Source: Verrucomicrobiaceae bacterium E54
GTDB taxonomy: Bacteria; Verrucomicrobiota; Verrucomicrobiia; Verrucomicrobiales; Akkermansiaceae
Reading direction: 5' to 3'
DNA: 64,000 bases
NCBI GenBank assembly: GCA_022548915.1
Contig: JAKZES010000009.1
Span: 62,001-126,000, forward strand
The position numbers were made by a program, and so were the translations under genes. A model generated the notes under the pieces. It was not told the DNA's origin and searched no databases. It saw nothing but the letters and a program-made list of their open reading frames with translations. Position 1 is the first letter of the stretch, and each line of letters starts with the position of its first letter. Below are positions 26,334 to 37,955 of this stretch, piece by piece.

Positions 26334-27509
26334 TCACCTCAAGCTCGCCACGTACCACTCGGCCAGCTTCCAGCCCCCGAAGAACCAGGTGAGCGCCCCG
26401 AGGACGAGGAAGGGACCGAAGGGCAGGCGCATGCCGAAACCGATGCGTCCGAGGATGGCGGCGGCAATCGCGTAGAGCGAGCCGGCCAGCAGCGAGAAAA
26501 ACACCCCGAAAGGACCGAAGAAGGCACCGATCACGCCCATCAGGTGCACGTCGCCCATGCCCATCGCCTCACGGGGAACCACCGCCTTCTTCGCGGTGCC
26601 ACGCAGGGCCTTGAGATCCTCGAGCTTGATCTCCCGCCCGTCCGGCAGGATCAGGCCTTCCTCGTGCAGCTTGAGCGTGCCGCCCTCGATCCACTCGCCG
26701 TCGACTTCGAGCGTTTCGGCCTCGATGATGAGACGGTCGCTCTTTCGGTAGAAGATGTCCCACCAGGCGAGCCTGTCCTCCCCCATCTGGAAATGAATCG
26801 GGTCCTCCTCGTTGCTCGGCTCTTCCAGAAACCACTCGACCGGCTCGTCGTGCGCCCATTCGACCCGGCCGAAGGCGAGCTTGCCGAGGAGAACGACGAT
26901 CCACAGGCCGAAGAAGCCGATCAAGAAGCCGAGGCCGGACTGGATCAGCCCGTCCAGCCATCCGGGTTCCATCGAGCGCCAACCGATGAGATCGGGGAGT
27001 TGTGGACAAAGCAGCGCCCCGATGAAGCCGGCAACCGTGCCGCTGATGGTCAGCTCGAGCGGAATCACGAGGTGCTCGGCATCGATGAAGGCGATCGCCA
27101 CGAACGAGGCGATCAGGAACCACAACGGGATCACCGCGAGATGCGCGGGCTGGAACCGCGCTCCGCCGAGCCGGTCGGCCATCACCCACAACACCGCGGT
27201 GAAAAGCAGCGCGGTGAGCAGCTCGACGGCAAAATAGCGGGCGGAAATCCTTGTCCCGCAGGACCGGCACTTCCCCCGCAACCACAACCAGCTGACCAGC
27301 GGGATGTTGAGGCGGAGCGGAATCTCGGCCTTGCAACCGGGACAAAACGAGCGCTTGGGGTCGTTCACCGAGAGCCCGAGCGGCAACCGGTAGATCACGA
27401 CGTTGAGAAACGAACCGATGCATGCGCCGACGAGAAATGCCGCCAGCAGCCACACCGGATGATCGAGCGGAGGGTAGATCACCCGCCCAGTGAAACCCAA
27501 CTCAGGCAT
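26334..27509 (-). CDS. pilD: Prepilin peptidase (A24) with a large soluble insert
   Basis: A 391-residue inner-membrane protease/methyltransferase for type IV pilin or type II secretion pseudopilins. The start ATG 27507-27509 (MPELGFTG) is set by the family N-terminus GSFLNVVIYRLP and the four-Cys zinc motif (CPGC and CRSC); the frame continues much farther upstream but there it is antisense to cca. The first catalytic Asp is in FIDAEHLVIP and the second in the GMGDV motif, which reads AMGMGDVHLMG. About 100 residues between them, acidic and Trp-rich, form an insert not found in E. coli or Pseudomonas PilD. No pilin genes are nearby. Confidence 0.9.
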   Translation of the reverse strand: MPELGFTGRVIYPPLDHPVWLLAAFLVGACIGSFLNVVIYRLPLGLSVNDPKRSFCPGCKAEIPLRLNIPLVSWLWLRGKCRSCGTRISARYFAVELLTALLFTAVLWVMADRLGGARFQPAHLAVIPLWFLIASFVAIAFIDAEHLVIPLELTISGTVAGFIGALLCPQLPDLIGWRSMEPGWLDGLIQSGLGFLIGFFGLWIVVLLGKLAFGRVEWAHDEPVEWFLEEPSNEEDPIHFQMGEDRLAWWDIFYRKSDRLIIEAETLEVDGEWIEGGTLKLHEEGLILPDGREIKLEDLKALRGTAKKAVVPREAMGMGDVHLMGVIGAFFGPFGVFFSLLAGSLYAIAAAILGRIGFGMRLPFGPFLVLGALTWFFGGWKLAEWYVASLR

Positions 27510-27560
27510 TTCGGAAATCCGAAACTTCTGCGGGGGCGAGGGCGCAGGGTGAGGCGGTCT

Positions 27561-27723
27561 CGAAGTGCCAAGTGAAAAGTTCCAAGTTCCAAGGGGAGCG
27601 CCGGCGTCCCGCCGGCTTCGTTCGGCATCCTGCCGAACGCCGAACCGCTGAAGCAGGGACGCCGACCTTCGTCGCCGCAGGCGCTGATCCTTTGGAACTT
27701 GGAACTTCTCACTTGGCACTTCG
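27561..27723. repeat. MITE-like composite element: near-perfect heptad inverted repeat around palindromes
   Basis: Left arm 27561-27594 and right arm 27689-27723 are inverted copies that differ by one substitution and one inserted base over about 34 bases. Each arm is itself four 7-base units of the type AAGTNCC. The 94-base core has two hairpins: GCCGGC/GCCGGC (27600-27616) and CGTTCGGCA/TGCCGAACG (27619-27639). The element sits between divergent pilD and cca and ends 17 bases before the cca GTG. No transposase is present. Confidence 0.75.
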
Positions 27724-27740
27724 GAGCGCAGCTTCGCCCC

Positions 27741-29051
27741 GTGACTGCCCGCGATGCCGCCTGCGACCTGGCCGCCCGCCTTTCGGCGGCCGGTCACCGG
27801 GCCTTGTTTGCGGGTGGCTGCGTCCGCGACGGATTGCTCGGGCACGAACCGAAGGACTACGACATCGCCACCTCGGCCACGCCGCGGGAAATCCTCGGGA
27901 TCTTCCCAGGAGGCAACGAAGTGGGAGCACACTTTGGCGTGATCATCGTCCGGCACCACGACCATCCCGTGGAAATCGCCACGTTCCGCACCGATGGATC
28001 CTACCGCGACGGGCGTCGACCGGAGTCGGTCGAGTTCTCGACCGCCGAGGAGGATGCGCAGCGTCGCGATTTCACGATCAATGGCCTCTTTGAGGATCCG
28101 TCGACCGGCGAAATCATCGACCACGTCGGCGGACGCACCGATCTCGATGCCCGCCGGCTTCGCTCCATCGGCGATCCGGCGGCCCGCTTCGCCGAAGACT
28201 CGCTGCGCCTGCTGCGGGCGGTGCGTTTCGCGACCACGCTCGATTTCGAGATCGAGCCTGCCACCTGGCAGGCGATCCGCGACCACGCCGGTGGCCTGAC
28301 CCGGATCGCCCCCGAGCGCATCCGCGACGAGTTTTCCAAGCTGATCACCTCGCCCCGCCGGGCGCACGGACTCGACCTGCTGGTGCACTCCGGGCTGCTC
28401 GCGCATTTCCTGCCCGAGGCACTCGCGATGATCGGCTGCGACCAACCGCCCGAGTGGCATCCCGAGGGCGACGTTTACACGCACACCCGGATCATGCTCG
28501 ACCTGCTCGGGACCGGGGCGCCGCTGGAACTCTGCCTCGCGGTGCTGCTGCACGACATCGGCAAGCCGCCGACCCGCACCTGGGACGAGGAGGCCGGCCG
28601 GATCCGCTTCAACGGCCACGATGCGCTCGGCGCGAAGATGGCCGCGGAAATCCTCCGGCGCCTGAAGTATCCCAACAAGGTGATCGAGGAGGTGGCCTTC
28701 ATGGTCTCGCGGCACATGCGCTTCATGCACGTGCAGGAGATGCGGGTGGCCAAGCTCAAGCGCTTCATGGATGCCCCCACATTCCCCCGCGAACTCGAGC
28801 TGCACCGGGTCGATTGCGCGTCGTCGAACGGCTTCACCGACAACTACGAGTTCCTGCTGGCCAAGCGCGACGAATTCGCCCGCGAGCCGCTGGTGCCACC
28901 GCCGCTGGTGACCGGCAAGGACCTCATCGCCCTCGGGCTCGAGCCCGGTCCGCGATTCAAGGAGCTGCTCGAGGGGGTCCAGACCGAGCAACTCGAGGGT
29001 CGGCTGGCGGACCGTGAGGCGGCGATCGAGTGGCTCCGCGACATGCTTTGA
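27741..29051 (+). CDS. cca: CCA tRNA nucleotidyltransferase / poly(A) polymerase family with HD domain
   Basis: A 436-residue class II nucleotidyltransferase. The N-terminal catalytic head has GGCVRDGLL and the metal-binding DYDIATSA; the flexible-loop and RRDFTIN motifs follow. The C-terminal half carries an HD hydrolase domain (LLHDIGKP, then FNGHDALG). It adds or repairs the 3' CCA of tRNA; a poly(A) polymerase role cannot be excluded by motif alone. The frame is open from 27699, but that part lies in the heptad repeat, so the GTG at 27741 (VTARDAACDLA) is preferred. Confidence 0.9.
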   Translation: MTARDAACDLAARLSAAGHRALFAGGCVRDGLLGHEPKDYDIATSATPREILGIFPGGNEVGAHFGVIIVRHHDHPVEIATFRTDGSYRDGRRPESVEFSTAEEDAQRRDFTINGLFEDPSTGEIIDHVGGRTDLDARRLRSIGDPAARFAEDSLRLLRAVRFATTLDFEIEPATWQAIRDHAGGLTRIAPERIRDEFSKLITSPRRAHGLDLLVHSGLLAHFLPEALAMIGCDQPPEWHPEGDVYTHTRIMLDLLGTGAPLELCLAVLLHDIGKPPTRTWDEEAGRIRFNGHDALGAKMAAEILRRLKYPNKVIEEVAFMVSRHMRFMHVQEMRVAKLKRFMDAPTFPRELELHRVDCASSNGFTDNYEFLLAKRDEFAREPLVPPPLVTGKDLIALGLEPGPRFKELLEGVQTEQLEGRLADREAAIEWLRDML

Positions 29052-29195
29052 AGCGATCGCCGACACGGGGTCGGACGGATGCCCGCACCGGTCGAAAGCA
29101 AATAAAGCGGAGGATTCGCAACGAATGCCGCAAGAATTGGGTCGAAGCCGCGGTGCCATTCTCCCTAGGCTCTCGCCTGAAATCTCCCGCTACCC

Positions 29196-31145
<1,950 letters not shown>

Positions 31146-31156
31146 GACGATCTTTC

Positions 31157-32026
31157 ATGACCACCGCACAGTATTTCATCGCCCGCGTCGCGCTGGCTTT
31201 CGGCATCAGCCGGAAGCAGCGGCGGCGCGCCGAAGCGGCGAGTGAAACCCACCTGCTCCGCGAGGCCGAACAGCTGCTCGGCGAACGAATCTGGGAGCGG
31301 GTGGAATCGGTCGAGGAACTCGGCATCGAGTACTGGAACCTGCGGCGGTTGCACGTGAAGCGCGACGAACTGAAGGAGAAGCTTCACGAGGCCGAGGACC
31401 TGCTCACGCAAGCCCACGAGCAGCGGGCGGAACTGCTGGGAGCCAAATCGGAGATGACCGAGGATCTCGAAGAGGAGCGCTCCCGCATCCTCGCGGAGCT
31501 GGACCAACTGGCGAGGAAGCGCGACGACATCGTGCGCCGAGCCCGCGACATCCGGCGGCTTTACGACGGCATCAAGACCAAGCTCGAGGTCCTGCGGGCC
31601 GAGAAGCGCGACGATCCGGCAACCGAGGAAGCCTCCCGCAAGCGAATGACCGAACTGCGCGGCCAGTTCGATGCCCTGAAGGCCGAACGGACCGAGATCG
31701 CCGGAGAAATCGCGCGGCAGAACGCGAAGATCGACAAGCTCGACACCAAGCTCGACGAGGAACGCACCAGGCACCGGACGGACGCCGCCGAGGCATTCCA
31801 GATGATTGGCGAGGCGAACCAGAAAATCTCGTCATTCAAGGCGGAGATCGGCCTGATGGAGACCGAGATGCAGCAGCTCTACGGCGAAATCGGCCGGCAC
31901 GTGAGCCGCACGATCAAGACCAATCCGGTGTGCCGCGACGCCACCCGGGACTGGTCGTCCATGGTCGACGTGATGGAGGCGCTGCGGCGCTCGATCCAAC
32001 TCAACCACCGGCTCTCGGGAGGCTGA
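31157..32026 (+). CDS. Coiled-coil protein of unknown function
   Basis: A 289-residue, highly charged, almost entirely helical protein: heptad-patterned Glu/Lys/Arg/Leu sequence runs from about residue 25 to 240. The N-terminus (TTAQYFIARVALAFGIS) could be a short amphipathic or membrane-contact helix. No enzyme motif is visible. The last 45 residues (with CRDATRDWSSMVDVMEAL) are not coiled coil. It follows acsA by 11 bases and is probably in the same transcript, but the sequence gives no functional link. It converges on mpl. Confidence 0.7.
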   Translation: MTTAQYFIARVALAFGISRKQRRRAEAASETHLLREAEQLLGERIWERVESVEELGIEYWNLRRLHVKRDELKEKLHEAEDLLTQAHEQRAELLGAKSEMTEDLEEERSRILAELDQLARKRDDIVRRARDIRRLYDGIKTKLEVLRAEKRDDPATEEASRKRMTELRGQFDALKAERTEIAGEIARQNAKIDKLDTKLDEERTRHRTDAAEAFQMIGEANQKISSFKAEIGLMETEMQQLYGEIGRHVSRTIKTNPVCRDATRDWSSMVDVMEALRRSIQLNHRLSGG

Positions 32027-32047
32027 CGCTCCCGCGGGAATCCCGCC

Positions 32048-33430
32048 TCAATCGGCGAGGGCCTCGAGCAGGAGTTGGTGGATGCCGCCGAAGCCCCCGT
32101 TGCTGAGCACCGCCACCACGTCCCCGGCCACCGTTTCGGCGGCCACCGCCTCGACAATCGCCTCGACTCCGGGAATGTACCTGCCCTTGCCGCCCGGCAC
32201 ATTCGCCGCCACCGCGGCCGGATCGAGCCGGTCCTCCGGCGGCACCTTTTCAGGATCGGGCAGGGCCGCGATGACCGCCACATCCGCTCCGGCCAGACAC
32301 TCGGCCAGTTCGTTCTGAAAGATCTTCCGCTTGGTGGTGTTGGAGCGCGGCTCGAAGAGCACCCACAGGCGGCCCTCCGGGTGCTGCTGACGCAGCGCCT
32401 CGACCGCCTGGCGGATCGCCGTCGGGTGGTGCGCGAAGTCGTCGATCACCTTCACACCGCCGGCCACGCCGCGGAGCTCCTGGCGCCGGGCGATGCCCTG
32501 GAACGACGCCAGACCCTCCCGGATCTCCTCGTCCGAGAGTCCGGCGTGCCGCGCGGCCGTGGCCGCCATCGCCGCATTGCGGACATTGAACTCCCCGGGC
32601 ATGGCCACCGAGAATCTCGTCGCTCCCAGATCGAACGCGCTGCCCCCCGGGGTGTATTCCACCGACTCGATGCGGACGTCGCAATTCGATCCGAAGCCGA
32701 CCTTGGTGACCGGACACGGCGCACCTCCGGCGACATCGAGGCAGTTCGGGTCGTCGCCATTGACCACCGCCAGTCCGTTCCGGGGCACCACCCGCAGCAG
32801 GCGCTCGAAGCTCAGCTTGATCTGGTCGAGGTTGTCGTAGATATCGGCGTGGTCGAACTCGATGTTGTTGATCACCGCGACCTCCGGCAGGTAGTGGAGG
32901 AACTTGGAGCGCTTGTCGAAAAAGGCGGTGTCGTACTCGTCGCCCTCCAGAACGTTGAACTCCGAGTCGGGGAAATGGGCACCGCGTCCGAGGTTGCGGG
33001 GCAGCCCGCCGATCATCCAGCCGGGATCCCGCCCCGCCGACAGCAGCAGCCAGGCCAGCAGCGAGCTGGTCGTCGTCTTGCCGTGGGTTCCGGCGACCAC
33101 CAGGTTGCGTTTTCCCCGCAGGAAATACTCCTTCATCACCTCGGGCAGCGAGACGTAGAGCAGGCGGCGGTCGAGCGCCTCCTCGGCCTCGTCGTTGCCA
33201 CGGCTGATCGCATTGCCGATCACGATCGCATCGGCACCCTCCGGGATGTTGGAGCCACGGTAGCCCTCGACCACTTCGACCCCCTCGTCGCGAAGGAAGT
33301 CGGACATCGGCGGATACACGTTGGCGTCGGAGCCGGTGACGGTGAATCCCTTGCGCATCATGGCCGCGGCCACCGAGCCCATGGCCGTTCCGCAGACCCC
33401 GACGAAATGGAAGTGCTTCTTCTCTGGCAT
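32048..33430 (-). CDS. mpl: UDP-MurNAc:L-Ala-gamma-D-Glu-meso-DAP ligase (peptidoglycan recycling)
   Basis: A 460-residue Mur-ligase. The N-terminal UDP-binding GVCGTAMGS motif resembles MurC/Mpl, the ATP loop is AGTHGKTTT, and the central domain keeps the NIEFDHADI region. The sequence after the P-loop and the length fit Mpl, which joins recycled tripeptide to UDP-MurNAc, better than MurC, though the two are close relatives. It is three bases from the upstream HAD gene, so they form an operon. A MurC function would be possible if no other copy exists in the genome. Confidence 0.85.
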   Translation of the reverse strand: MPEKKHFHFVGVCGTAMGSVAAAMMRKGFTVTGSDANVYPPMSDFLRDEGVEVVEGYRGSNIPEGADAIVIGNAISRGNDEAEEALDRRLLYVSLPEVMKEYFLRGKRNLVVAGTHGKTTTSSLLAWLLLSAGRDPGWMIGGLPRNLGRGAHFPDSEFNVLEGDEYDTAFFDKRSKFLHYLPEVAVINNIEFDHADIYDNLDQIKLSFERLLRVVPRNGLAVVNGDDPNCLDVAGGAPCPVTKVGFGSNCDVRIESVEYTPGGSAFDLGATRFSVAMPGEFNVRNAAMAATAARHAGLSDEEIREGLASFQGIARRQELRGVAGGVKVIDDFAHHPTAIRQAVEALRQQHPEGRLWVLFEPRSNTTKRKIFQNELAECLAGADVAVIAALPDPEKVPPEDRLDPAAVAANVPGGKGRYIPGVEAIVEAVAAETVAGDVVAVLSNGGFGGIHQLLLEALAD

Positions 33431-33433
33431 GAA

Positions 33434-34315
33434 TCAGAAGGTCGGAGCCGAAACCGTGCCGCGATCCGTCTCTTCGCGACGATTGCGCAGGATGCGGTCG
33501 GCGATCTCGCGGACCATTTCGCTGAGCAGCAACCACAGGTGGCTTCCCTGCCGGTAGTCGGCCGGGGCGATGTGCTTCACCCGGTTGGCGTGGGCACAGA
33601 GCTGGAAGCACTTGCGGAAGCTGCGCCCGCTCTCGTCATCCGGATTGTAGACCGCGATGCCGTGCCCGCCATTCCGTGAAATGACCGTGAAGCAGGGCAC
33701 GTCGGTCGGGCCGTCGCCGACATAGACCATGTTCTCGAAGGGAACCGGCCGCAGCTCCGGCGGCATGTGGTCGTTCACGTCCTGCGAATACTCCAGCATC
33801 CCCTTGTTGATGCGGAAAAGGAACTGCGTCTTGGTGGTGTGCGAGATCGCCCGCTTCGGGAACGAGATGTTCCCGGCATCGTCGACGCCGAACTCGCAGC
33901 CGAAGATCGCCTTCACCTTGTTGCGGAGCCGCGATCCCTCGAGCAGTTCCTTCAGGCCCGAGGAGATGATGTAGAACTCGATTTCGATGCCGGCCGCCTC
34001 GTGGTCCGGGGAAAGGATCGTGCCCGAGAGGTCGTCGAAGATCTCGGGAACCCCAGGGAAAAAGCGCAGGCCCTTGCCGAGTTCCCGCAGCCGCTCGTTG
34101 GTGACGCGGTCCATCTCGAGGTAGTCGAGCAGGCACTTGAGGTAGGCCAGCTCGCCATCCCACTGCGAGTCGGCGACCAACGAGTTGCACTTGCTCCAGA
34201 ACTGCCCGGGGTCGATCCCGAACTCGGGAAACACCACGTCGTCCTGCATGTAGCGGGGACTCAGCGTCTGGTCGTAATCGAAGACCAGGGCGATCTTGTT
34301 CTGGGGTGTTGCCAT
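33434..34315 (-). CDS. HAD-family phosphatase-like protein
   Basis: A 293-residue protein with HAD motif I as [10 protein letters not shown], motif II in YIISSGLKE and motif IV in [11 protein letters not shown]. The DYDQT form with a long cap domain (about residues 25-95) differs from the phosphoglycolate type at 18.7 kb. It lies three bases upstream of mpl in the same direction, which hints at cell-wall recycling, but the substrate is unknown. The C-terminal 30 residues are Arg-rich and probably disordered. Confidence 0.8.
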   Translation of the reverse strand: MATPQNKIALVFDYDQTLSPRYMQDDVVFPEFGIDPGQFWSKCNSLVADSQWDGELAYLKCLLDYLEMDRVTNERLRELGKGLRFFPGVPEIFDDLSGTILSPDHEAAGIEIEFYIISSGLKELLEGSRLRNKVKAIFGCEFGVDDAGNISFPKRAISHTTKTQFLFRINKGMLEYSQDVNDHMPPELRPVPFENMVYVGDGPTDVPCFTVISRNGGHGIAVYNPDDESGRSFRKCFQLCAHANRVKHIAPADYRQGSHLWLLLSEMVREIADRILRNRREETDRGTVSAPTF

Positions 34316-34367
34316 CGGAGTGCCAAACCCAAGCCCGCCACCTCCCCGGCGACAAGTGCAATTCCGT

Positions 34368-35252
34368 TCAAAGCAGCTCTTCTAGCGCATCCTCGAGCCT
34401 CGGGAAGCGGAAGCGGTAACCGCTCTGGAGCAAGGCCTCGGGCATCACCCGCTGGCTTGCCAGCAGGGCGCCGGAAAATTCGCCCAGACCGACCCTCAGA
34501 GCCCACTCGGGAGCATGGAAGAACGCCGGCCGCTTCAGCCTTGCCGCGAGCTTGCGGGTGAAGTCCGCATTCCTCTCGGACTCGGGGGCGGCACCGTTCA
34601 CCGCACCACTCAGTTCCCCACAGTCCAGCACATGCACGATCCCGCCGGCCAGATCCGCCTCGTGGATCCACGGCATCCACTGCCGCCCGTCGCCAAACCG
34701 GCCTCCCAGACCGAGCTTGAAGACCTTGCGCATCTTTCCCCAGGCCGCACCACCGGATCCGAGGACGATGCCGGTCCGGATCTTCGCCACCCGCACCCCT
34801 TCCGGAGCCTCGTCCGCCGCCGCTTCCCACTCGCGGCAGAGTTCGGCGAGAAACCCCTCCCCGGGTTCCGCCTTCTCGTTCAAGGGCTCCTCTCCCCGGT
34901 CACCGTAGATTCCCACCGCGGATCCATTCACCAGGACAGCCGGGCGATGCCCTTCCATCCCCCGGAGGAGGGCCCGCGTGACCCCCACCCGGCTCTCGCG
35001 CAGCCGCTCCCGCACCGCCGCCGTCCAGCGTTGGTCGACCGGTTCGCCGGCCAGGTTCACCACGGCGTCCAGCCCGGAAAGATCCGGCACATCCTGCCAG
35101 CGACGCCACTCGTCGACGGCCCCTCCCGCACGGCGCTCGCGGCGACTGAAGCCGACCACCCGCCAGCCCGACGCGGAGGCGGCCGAGGCCACTTCGCCCC
35201 CGATGAAACCCGAAGCTCCCACGATTCCAACCGTCCGCCGTGGCTTGTCCAT
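34368..35252 (-). CDS. TIGR01777-family (YfcH/SDR39U1-like) epimerase
   Basis: A 294-residue extended short-chain dehydrogenase. The nucleotide motif is [12 protein letters not shown] at the N-terminus; [13 protein letters not shown] and [10 protein letters not shown] (the Tyr of the YxxxK-type region) are typical of TIGR01777 proteins such as E. coli YfcH. The biochemical role of this family is unresolved. It lies 52 bases upstream of the HAD gene on the same strand and is divergent from lptD. Confidence 0.88.
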   Translation of the reverse strand: MDKPRRTVGIVGASGFIGGEVASAASASGWRVVGFSRRERRAGGAVDEWRRWQDVPDLSGLDAVVNLAGEPVDQRWTAAVRERLRESRVGVTRALLRGMEGHRPAVLVNGSAVGIYGDRGEEPLNEKAEPGEGFLAELCREWEAAADEAPEGVRVAKIRTGIVLGSGGAAWGKMRKVFKLGLGGRFGDGRQWMPWIHEADLAGGIVHVLDCGELSGAVNGAAPESERNADFTRKLAARLKRPAFFHAPEWALRVGLGEFSGALLASQRVMPEALLQSGYRFRFPRLEDALEELL

Positions 35253-35274
35253 GCCGAAGCATCAACCGGCACGG

Positions 35275-35303
35275 TTGCAGTGCAATCGCTTTCCAACTTT
35301 ACT
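35275..35303 (+). promoter_or_regulatory. Sigma70-type promoter candidate for lptD
   Basis: TTGCAG at 35275-35280, a 17-base spacer and TTTACT at 35298-35303, 32 bases before the lptD ATG in the divergent gap. A weaker match than the tig promoter, but with the same spacing and a T-rich -10. Confidence 0.4.
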
Positions 35304-35335
35304 TGGCCGCCGCCAATCCCTGAGATCCAGTCCCG

Positions 35336-37834
35336 ATGAGGTTCGTCCCGGTCTCCCTGATTCTTCTCCTTCCGCTGTTCGCCCAGGAGCCCGCACCCAT
35401 CGCCCCGGTCGAGCCCGTCCCCCTGCCAACCGAGGCCGACCTCATCGACGCCGAAGAACTCGCGCCGGCCGAACCGGAGTCCGTATCCCTGAGCTTCTCG
35501 GGCGGGGCCGATTACAAGAAGGAGACACAGACGCTCACCTCGCGCGGCGCGGTCAGTGCGACCACCGATACCGGCATGGAGCTCCAGGCCAACCGCGGGC
35601 GCTACCTCGGCAAGGACAAGCGGCTTGAGGTCGAAGGCAACGTGAAGCTGCGGACCGAAACCGGCGTCGAGGTCTTCGCCGACCGCGGCGTGCTCGATGA
35701 CGCGGCGAAGACGGTGACGCTCACCGGAAACGTCAGCATCTATCAGGGCCAGACCCTTCAGAGAGGTCAGCGGGTCGTCTACCTGATGGAGGAGCAGAAG
35801 ATCGACGCCTCGAATCTCCGGACCGGCGTCGACCCGCTGCTGCTCGAGGCGGACGGTTTCACCGTCGAGGAGCGGAACGGCAAGCAGGTCTTCGTCGGCC
35901 GCGATGCCGGCATCACCACCCACGACGTCGAGGATCCCGGCTTCTGGGTGCGCGCCGACGAGACCACCGTCTATCCGGAAGACCGGGTCACCTTCAAGAA
36001 CCTGAAACTCTATGCCGGCGACACCCCGATCTTCTGGCTGCCCTACCTGGCACAGCCGCTGGATGGCGACCTCGGCTATCACTTCATTCCCGGCGCCCGC
36101 ACCAACTGGGGCGTCTACCTCCTGAACAGCTACGGGATCATGCTCGGCCAGGGCGACGGGGTCGCCGCAGACGACGCTTGGCTCCTGTCCCGCTGGCGAT
36201 TCGACCTCCGCTCGAGACGGGGCGTCGCGGGGGGCCTCGACCTCCTCGACCGCCGTGTCGAGGACAACGAGGCCCTCACCGGACTTTCGCTCTACTATGC
36301 GAATGACCTCGATCCGACGATCAGCCGCACCGGGCTGCCCCGGCCGACCGTCAACGAGGACCGCTGGAAGGCGCAGCTCCGCTACCGGGTGCCCCTGCCG
36401 ATGGAAGGAGGCGAGCGCTGGCGTTTCGACAGCAACATCACGGCACTGAGCGACAACTACTACCTCGAAGACTTCGATCCGCGCGAGTTCCGGATCGATC
36501 CTGCGCCGGACAACACCTTCGGCCTTTTCCGGCATGGCGACCAGTCGCTGCTGGGCGTCGTCGCCCGCGTCCGTCCCAACGATTTCTACCGTTCCGACTC
36601 GCGGCTCGAGCTTTCCTTCGAGCAATCGCGGCGGCCCATTTTCGGCACCTCCATCCTCCACGAGGGCCAGACGACCTTCGGCTTTCTGAATGAAAAGATC
36701 GGAGGACCGACGAACTCGATCATCCAGGCGATCAACGCCCTGCCACCGGGCAATCCGCGAATCCCGGTCCTTTTCAGCCAGCTGCCTCCCTATGAACGGC
36801 AGATTCTCCAACTCATCCGCAGCCTGCCTCCCGGCAGCCCGGCCATCCCGTCGCTGAATGCCCAGCTCTACGACCCGGGATACACCCGCTTCCACACCTA
36901 CCAGGAGGTCTCGCTGCCGATGAAGCTCGGCGGATGGCTCAACTTCACCCCGGAGGCAGGGCTGGGCTACAGCCGATACATGTCGGTCAACGGTCCGGCC
37001 TCCTCGCTCAACCGCACCCACCTCTACGCCGGAGCCGAGGCTTCGGTGAAGTTCACCCGGGATCTCGGGGATTACCGCGATCGGGACTGGGGCATCGACG
37101 GCCTGATGCACGTGTTCCAGCCCTACCTGCGCTACTCGTTCCTCAGCACCGACGACCTCGACCCGCTGTTTCCCGCCATCGACCGGGAGTATTTCTCCAC
37201 GCGGCCGCGGACCCTCGCCCCCAACCGCTTCACCGCCATCGACTCGCTACGCGACTGGTCGATCCTCCGCATGGGGATGCGCAACCGGCTCATCACCCGT
37301 CGCGATGGGCAGAGCTTCGAGTGGCTTTACCTCGATACCTACATCGACACCTTCTTCGAGGATCCCGAACTCTCCCGGTCGTTTTCGAACCTCTACAACG
37401 ATCTTCTCTGGAACCCGCTGCCCTGGCTCTCCGTGCAGCTCGAAACACAGATCCCGGTCATCAGTGACGGCTCCGGCTTCTCGGAGGCGATCGCCCGCCT
37501 CCGTTTCATGCCCAACGAGAATCTCGAATTCTCGATCGGTGCCCAGTATCTCAACAACCACCCCATCCTGCTCGATTCCACGCGCCTCGACCTGCGGGGA
37601 TACCTGCGCCTCAACGACAAGTGGGGCATCGGCGCCACCCACGTCTGGGAACTCGACGACGGCACGCTCGAACTCCAGCAGTACACGATCAACCGCGACT
37701 TCAACCACTGGGTGGGATCACTCGGCTTCACCACCCGGGACAACCGGATCGAGAACGAGTACGGCGTCGTCCTCGCCATCTCGCTGAAGGACTTCCCCTC
37801 GGCCTCGCTGCCGCTATCGCTCGACGCGCAGTAG
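35336..37834 (+). CDS. lptD: LPS-assembly outer-membrane protein LptD
   Basis: An 832-residue protein with a short signal peptide (ending LLPLFAQ). Residues about 50-200 form the OstA/LptA-like beta-taco (repeats such as TLTSRGAVSATTDTG, LEVEGNVKLRTETG and VTLTGNVSIYQG); the rest is the lumen-plugged barrel, with many aromatic-alternating strands. LptD with LptE inserts LPS into the outer leaflet. Its presence, with lpxB and kdsA, shows that the organism makes LPS. Barrel assembly would need the BamA encoded at 6.6 kb. LptE is not recognised in the window. Confidence 0.9.
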   Translation: MRFVPVSLILLLPLFAQEPAPIAPVEPVPLPTEADLIDAEELAPAEPESVSLSFSGGADYKKETQTLTSRGAVSATTDTGMELQANRGRYLGKDKRLEVEGNVKLRTETGVEVFADRGVLDDAAKTVTLTGNVSIYQGQTLQRGQRVVYLMEEQKIDASNLRTGVDPLLLEADGFTVEERNGKQVFVGRDAGITTHDVEDPGFWVRADETTVYPEDRVTFKNLKLYAGDTPIFWLPYLAQPLDGDLGYHFIPGARTNWGVYLLNSYGIMLGQGDGVAADDAWLLSRWRFDLRSRRGVAGGLDLLDRRVEDNEALTGLSLYYANDLDPTISRTGLPRPTVNEDRWKAQLRYRVPLPMEGGERWRFDSNITALSDNYYLEDFDPREFRIDPAPDNTFGLFRHGDQSLLGVVARVRPNDFYRSDSRLELSFEQSRRPIFGTSILHEGQTTFGFLNEKIGGPTNSIIQAINALPPGNPRIPVLFSQLPPYERQILQLIRSLPPGSPAIPSLNAQLYDPGYTRFHTYQEVSLPMKLGGWLNFTPEAGLGYSRYMSVNGPASSLNRTHLYAGAEASVKFTRDLGDYRDRDWGIDGLMHVFQPYLRYSFLSTDDLDPLFPAIDREYFSTRPRTLAPNRFTAIDSLRDWSILRMGMRNRLITRRDGQSFEWLYLDTYIDTFFEDPELSRSFSNLYNDLLWNPLPWLSVQLETQIPVISDGSGFSEAIARLRFMPNENLEFSIGAQYLNNHPILLDSTRLDLRGYLRLNDKWGIGATHVWELDDGTLELQQYTINRDFNHWVGSLGFTTRDNRIENEYGVVLAISLKDFPSASLPLSLDAQ

Positions 37835-37955
37835 GTCCCCCACGGCTCCCTCCGCTCCCGGCCCGCTGATTCCCGCACCCCTGCGAAAGGCCGGCCCGGG
37901 TTGACACTTGCGCCACCCGGACTCCCCGCCAGACTACCGGGAAAGCACGCTGCGC

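Noticed and set aside
26334-29159. A single 941-codon minus-strand reading frame spanning pilD and the region opposite cca
   Set aside because: Only the last 391 codons match a protein family; the upstream part is antisense to the intact cca gene and the heptad repeat.
35057-37111. Long minus-strand frame (684 codons) opposite lptD
   Set aside because: Composition is that of an antisense GC-rich frame with no motif, while lptD has signal peptide and OstA repeats.
37901-37906. TTGACA as -35 of a nitroreductase promoter
   Set aside because: No acceptable -10 at 16-18 bases; the nearest candidate is 24 bases away.
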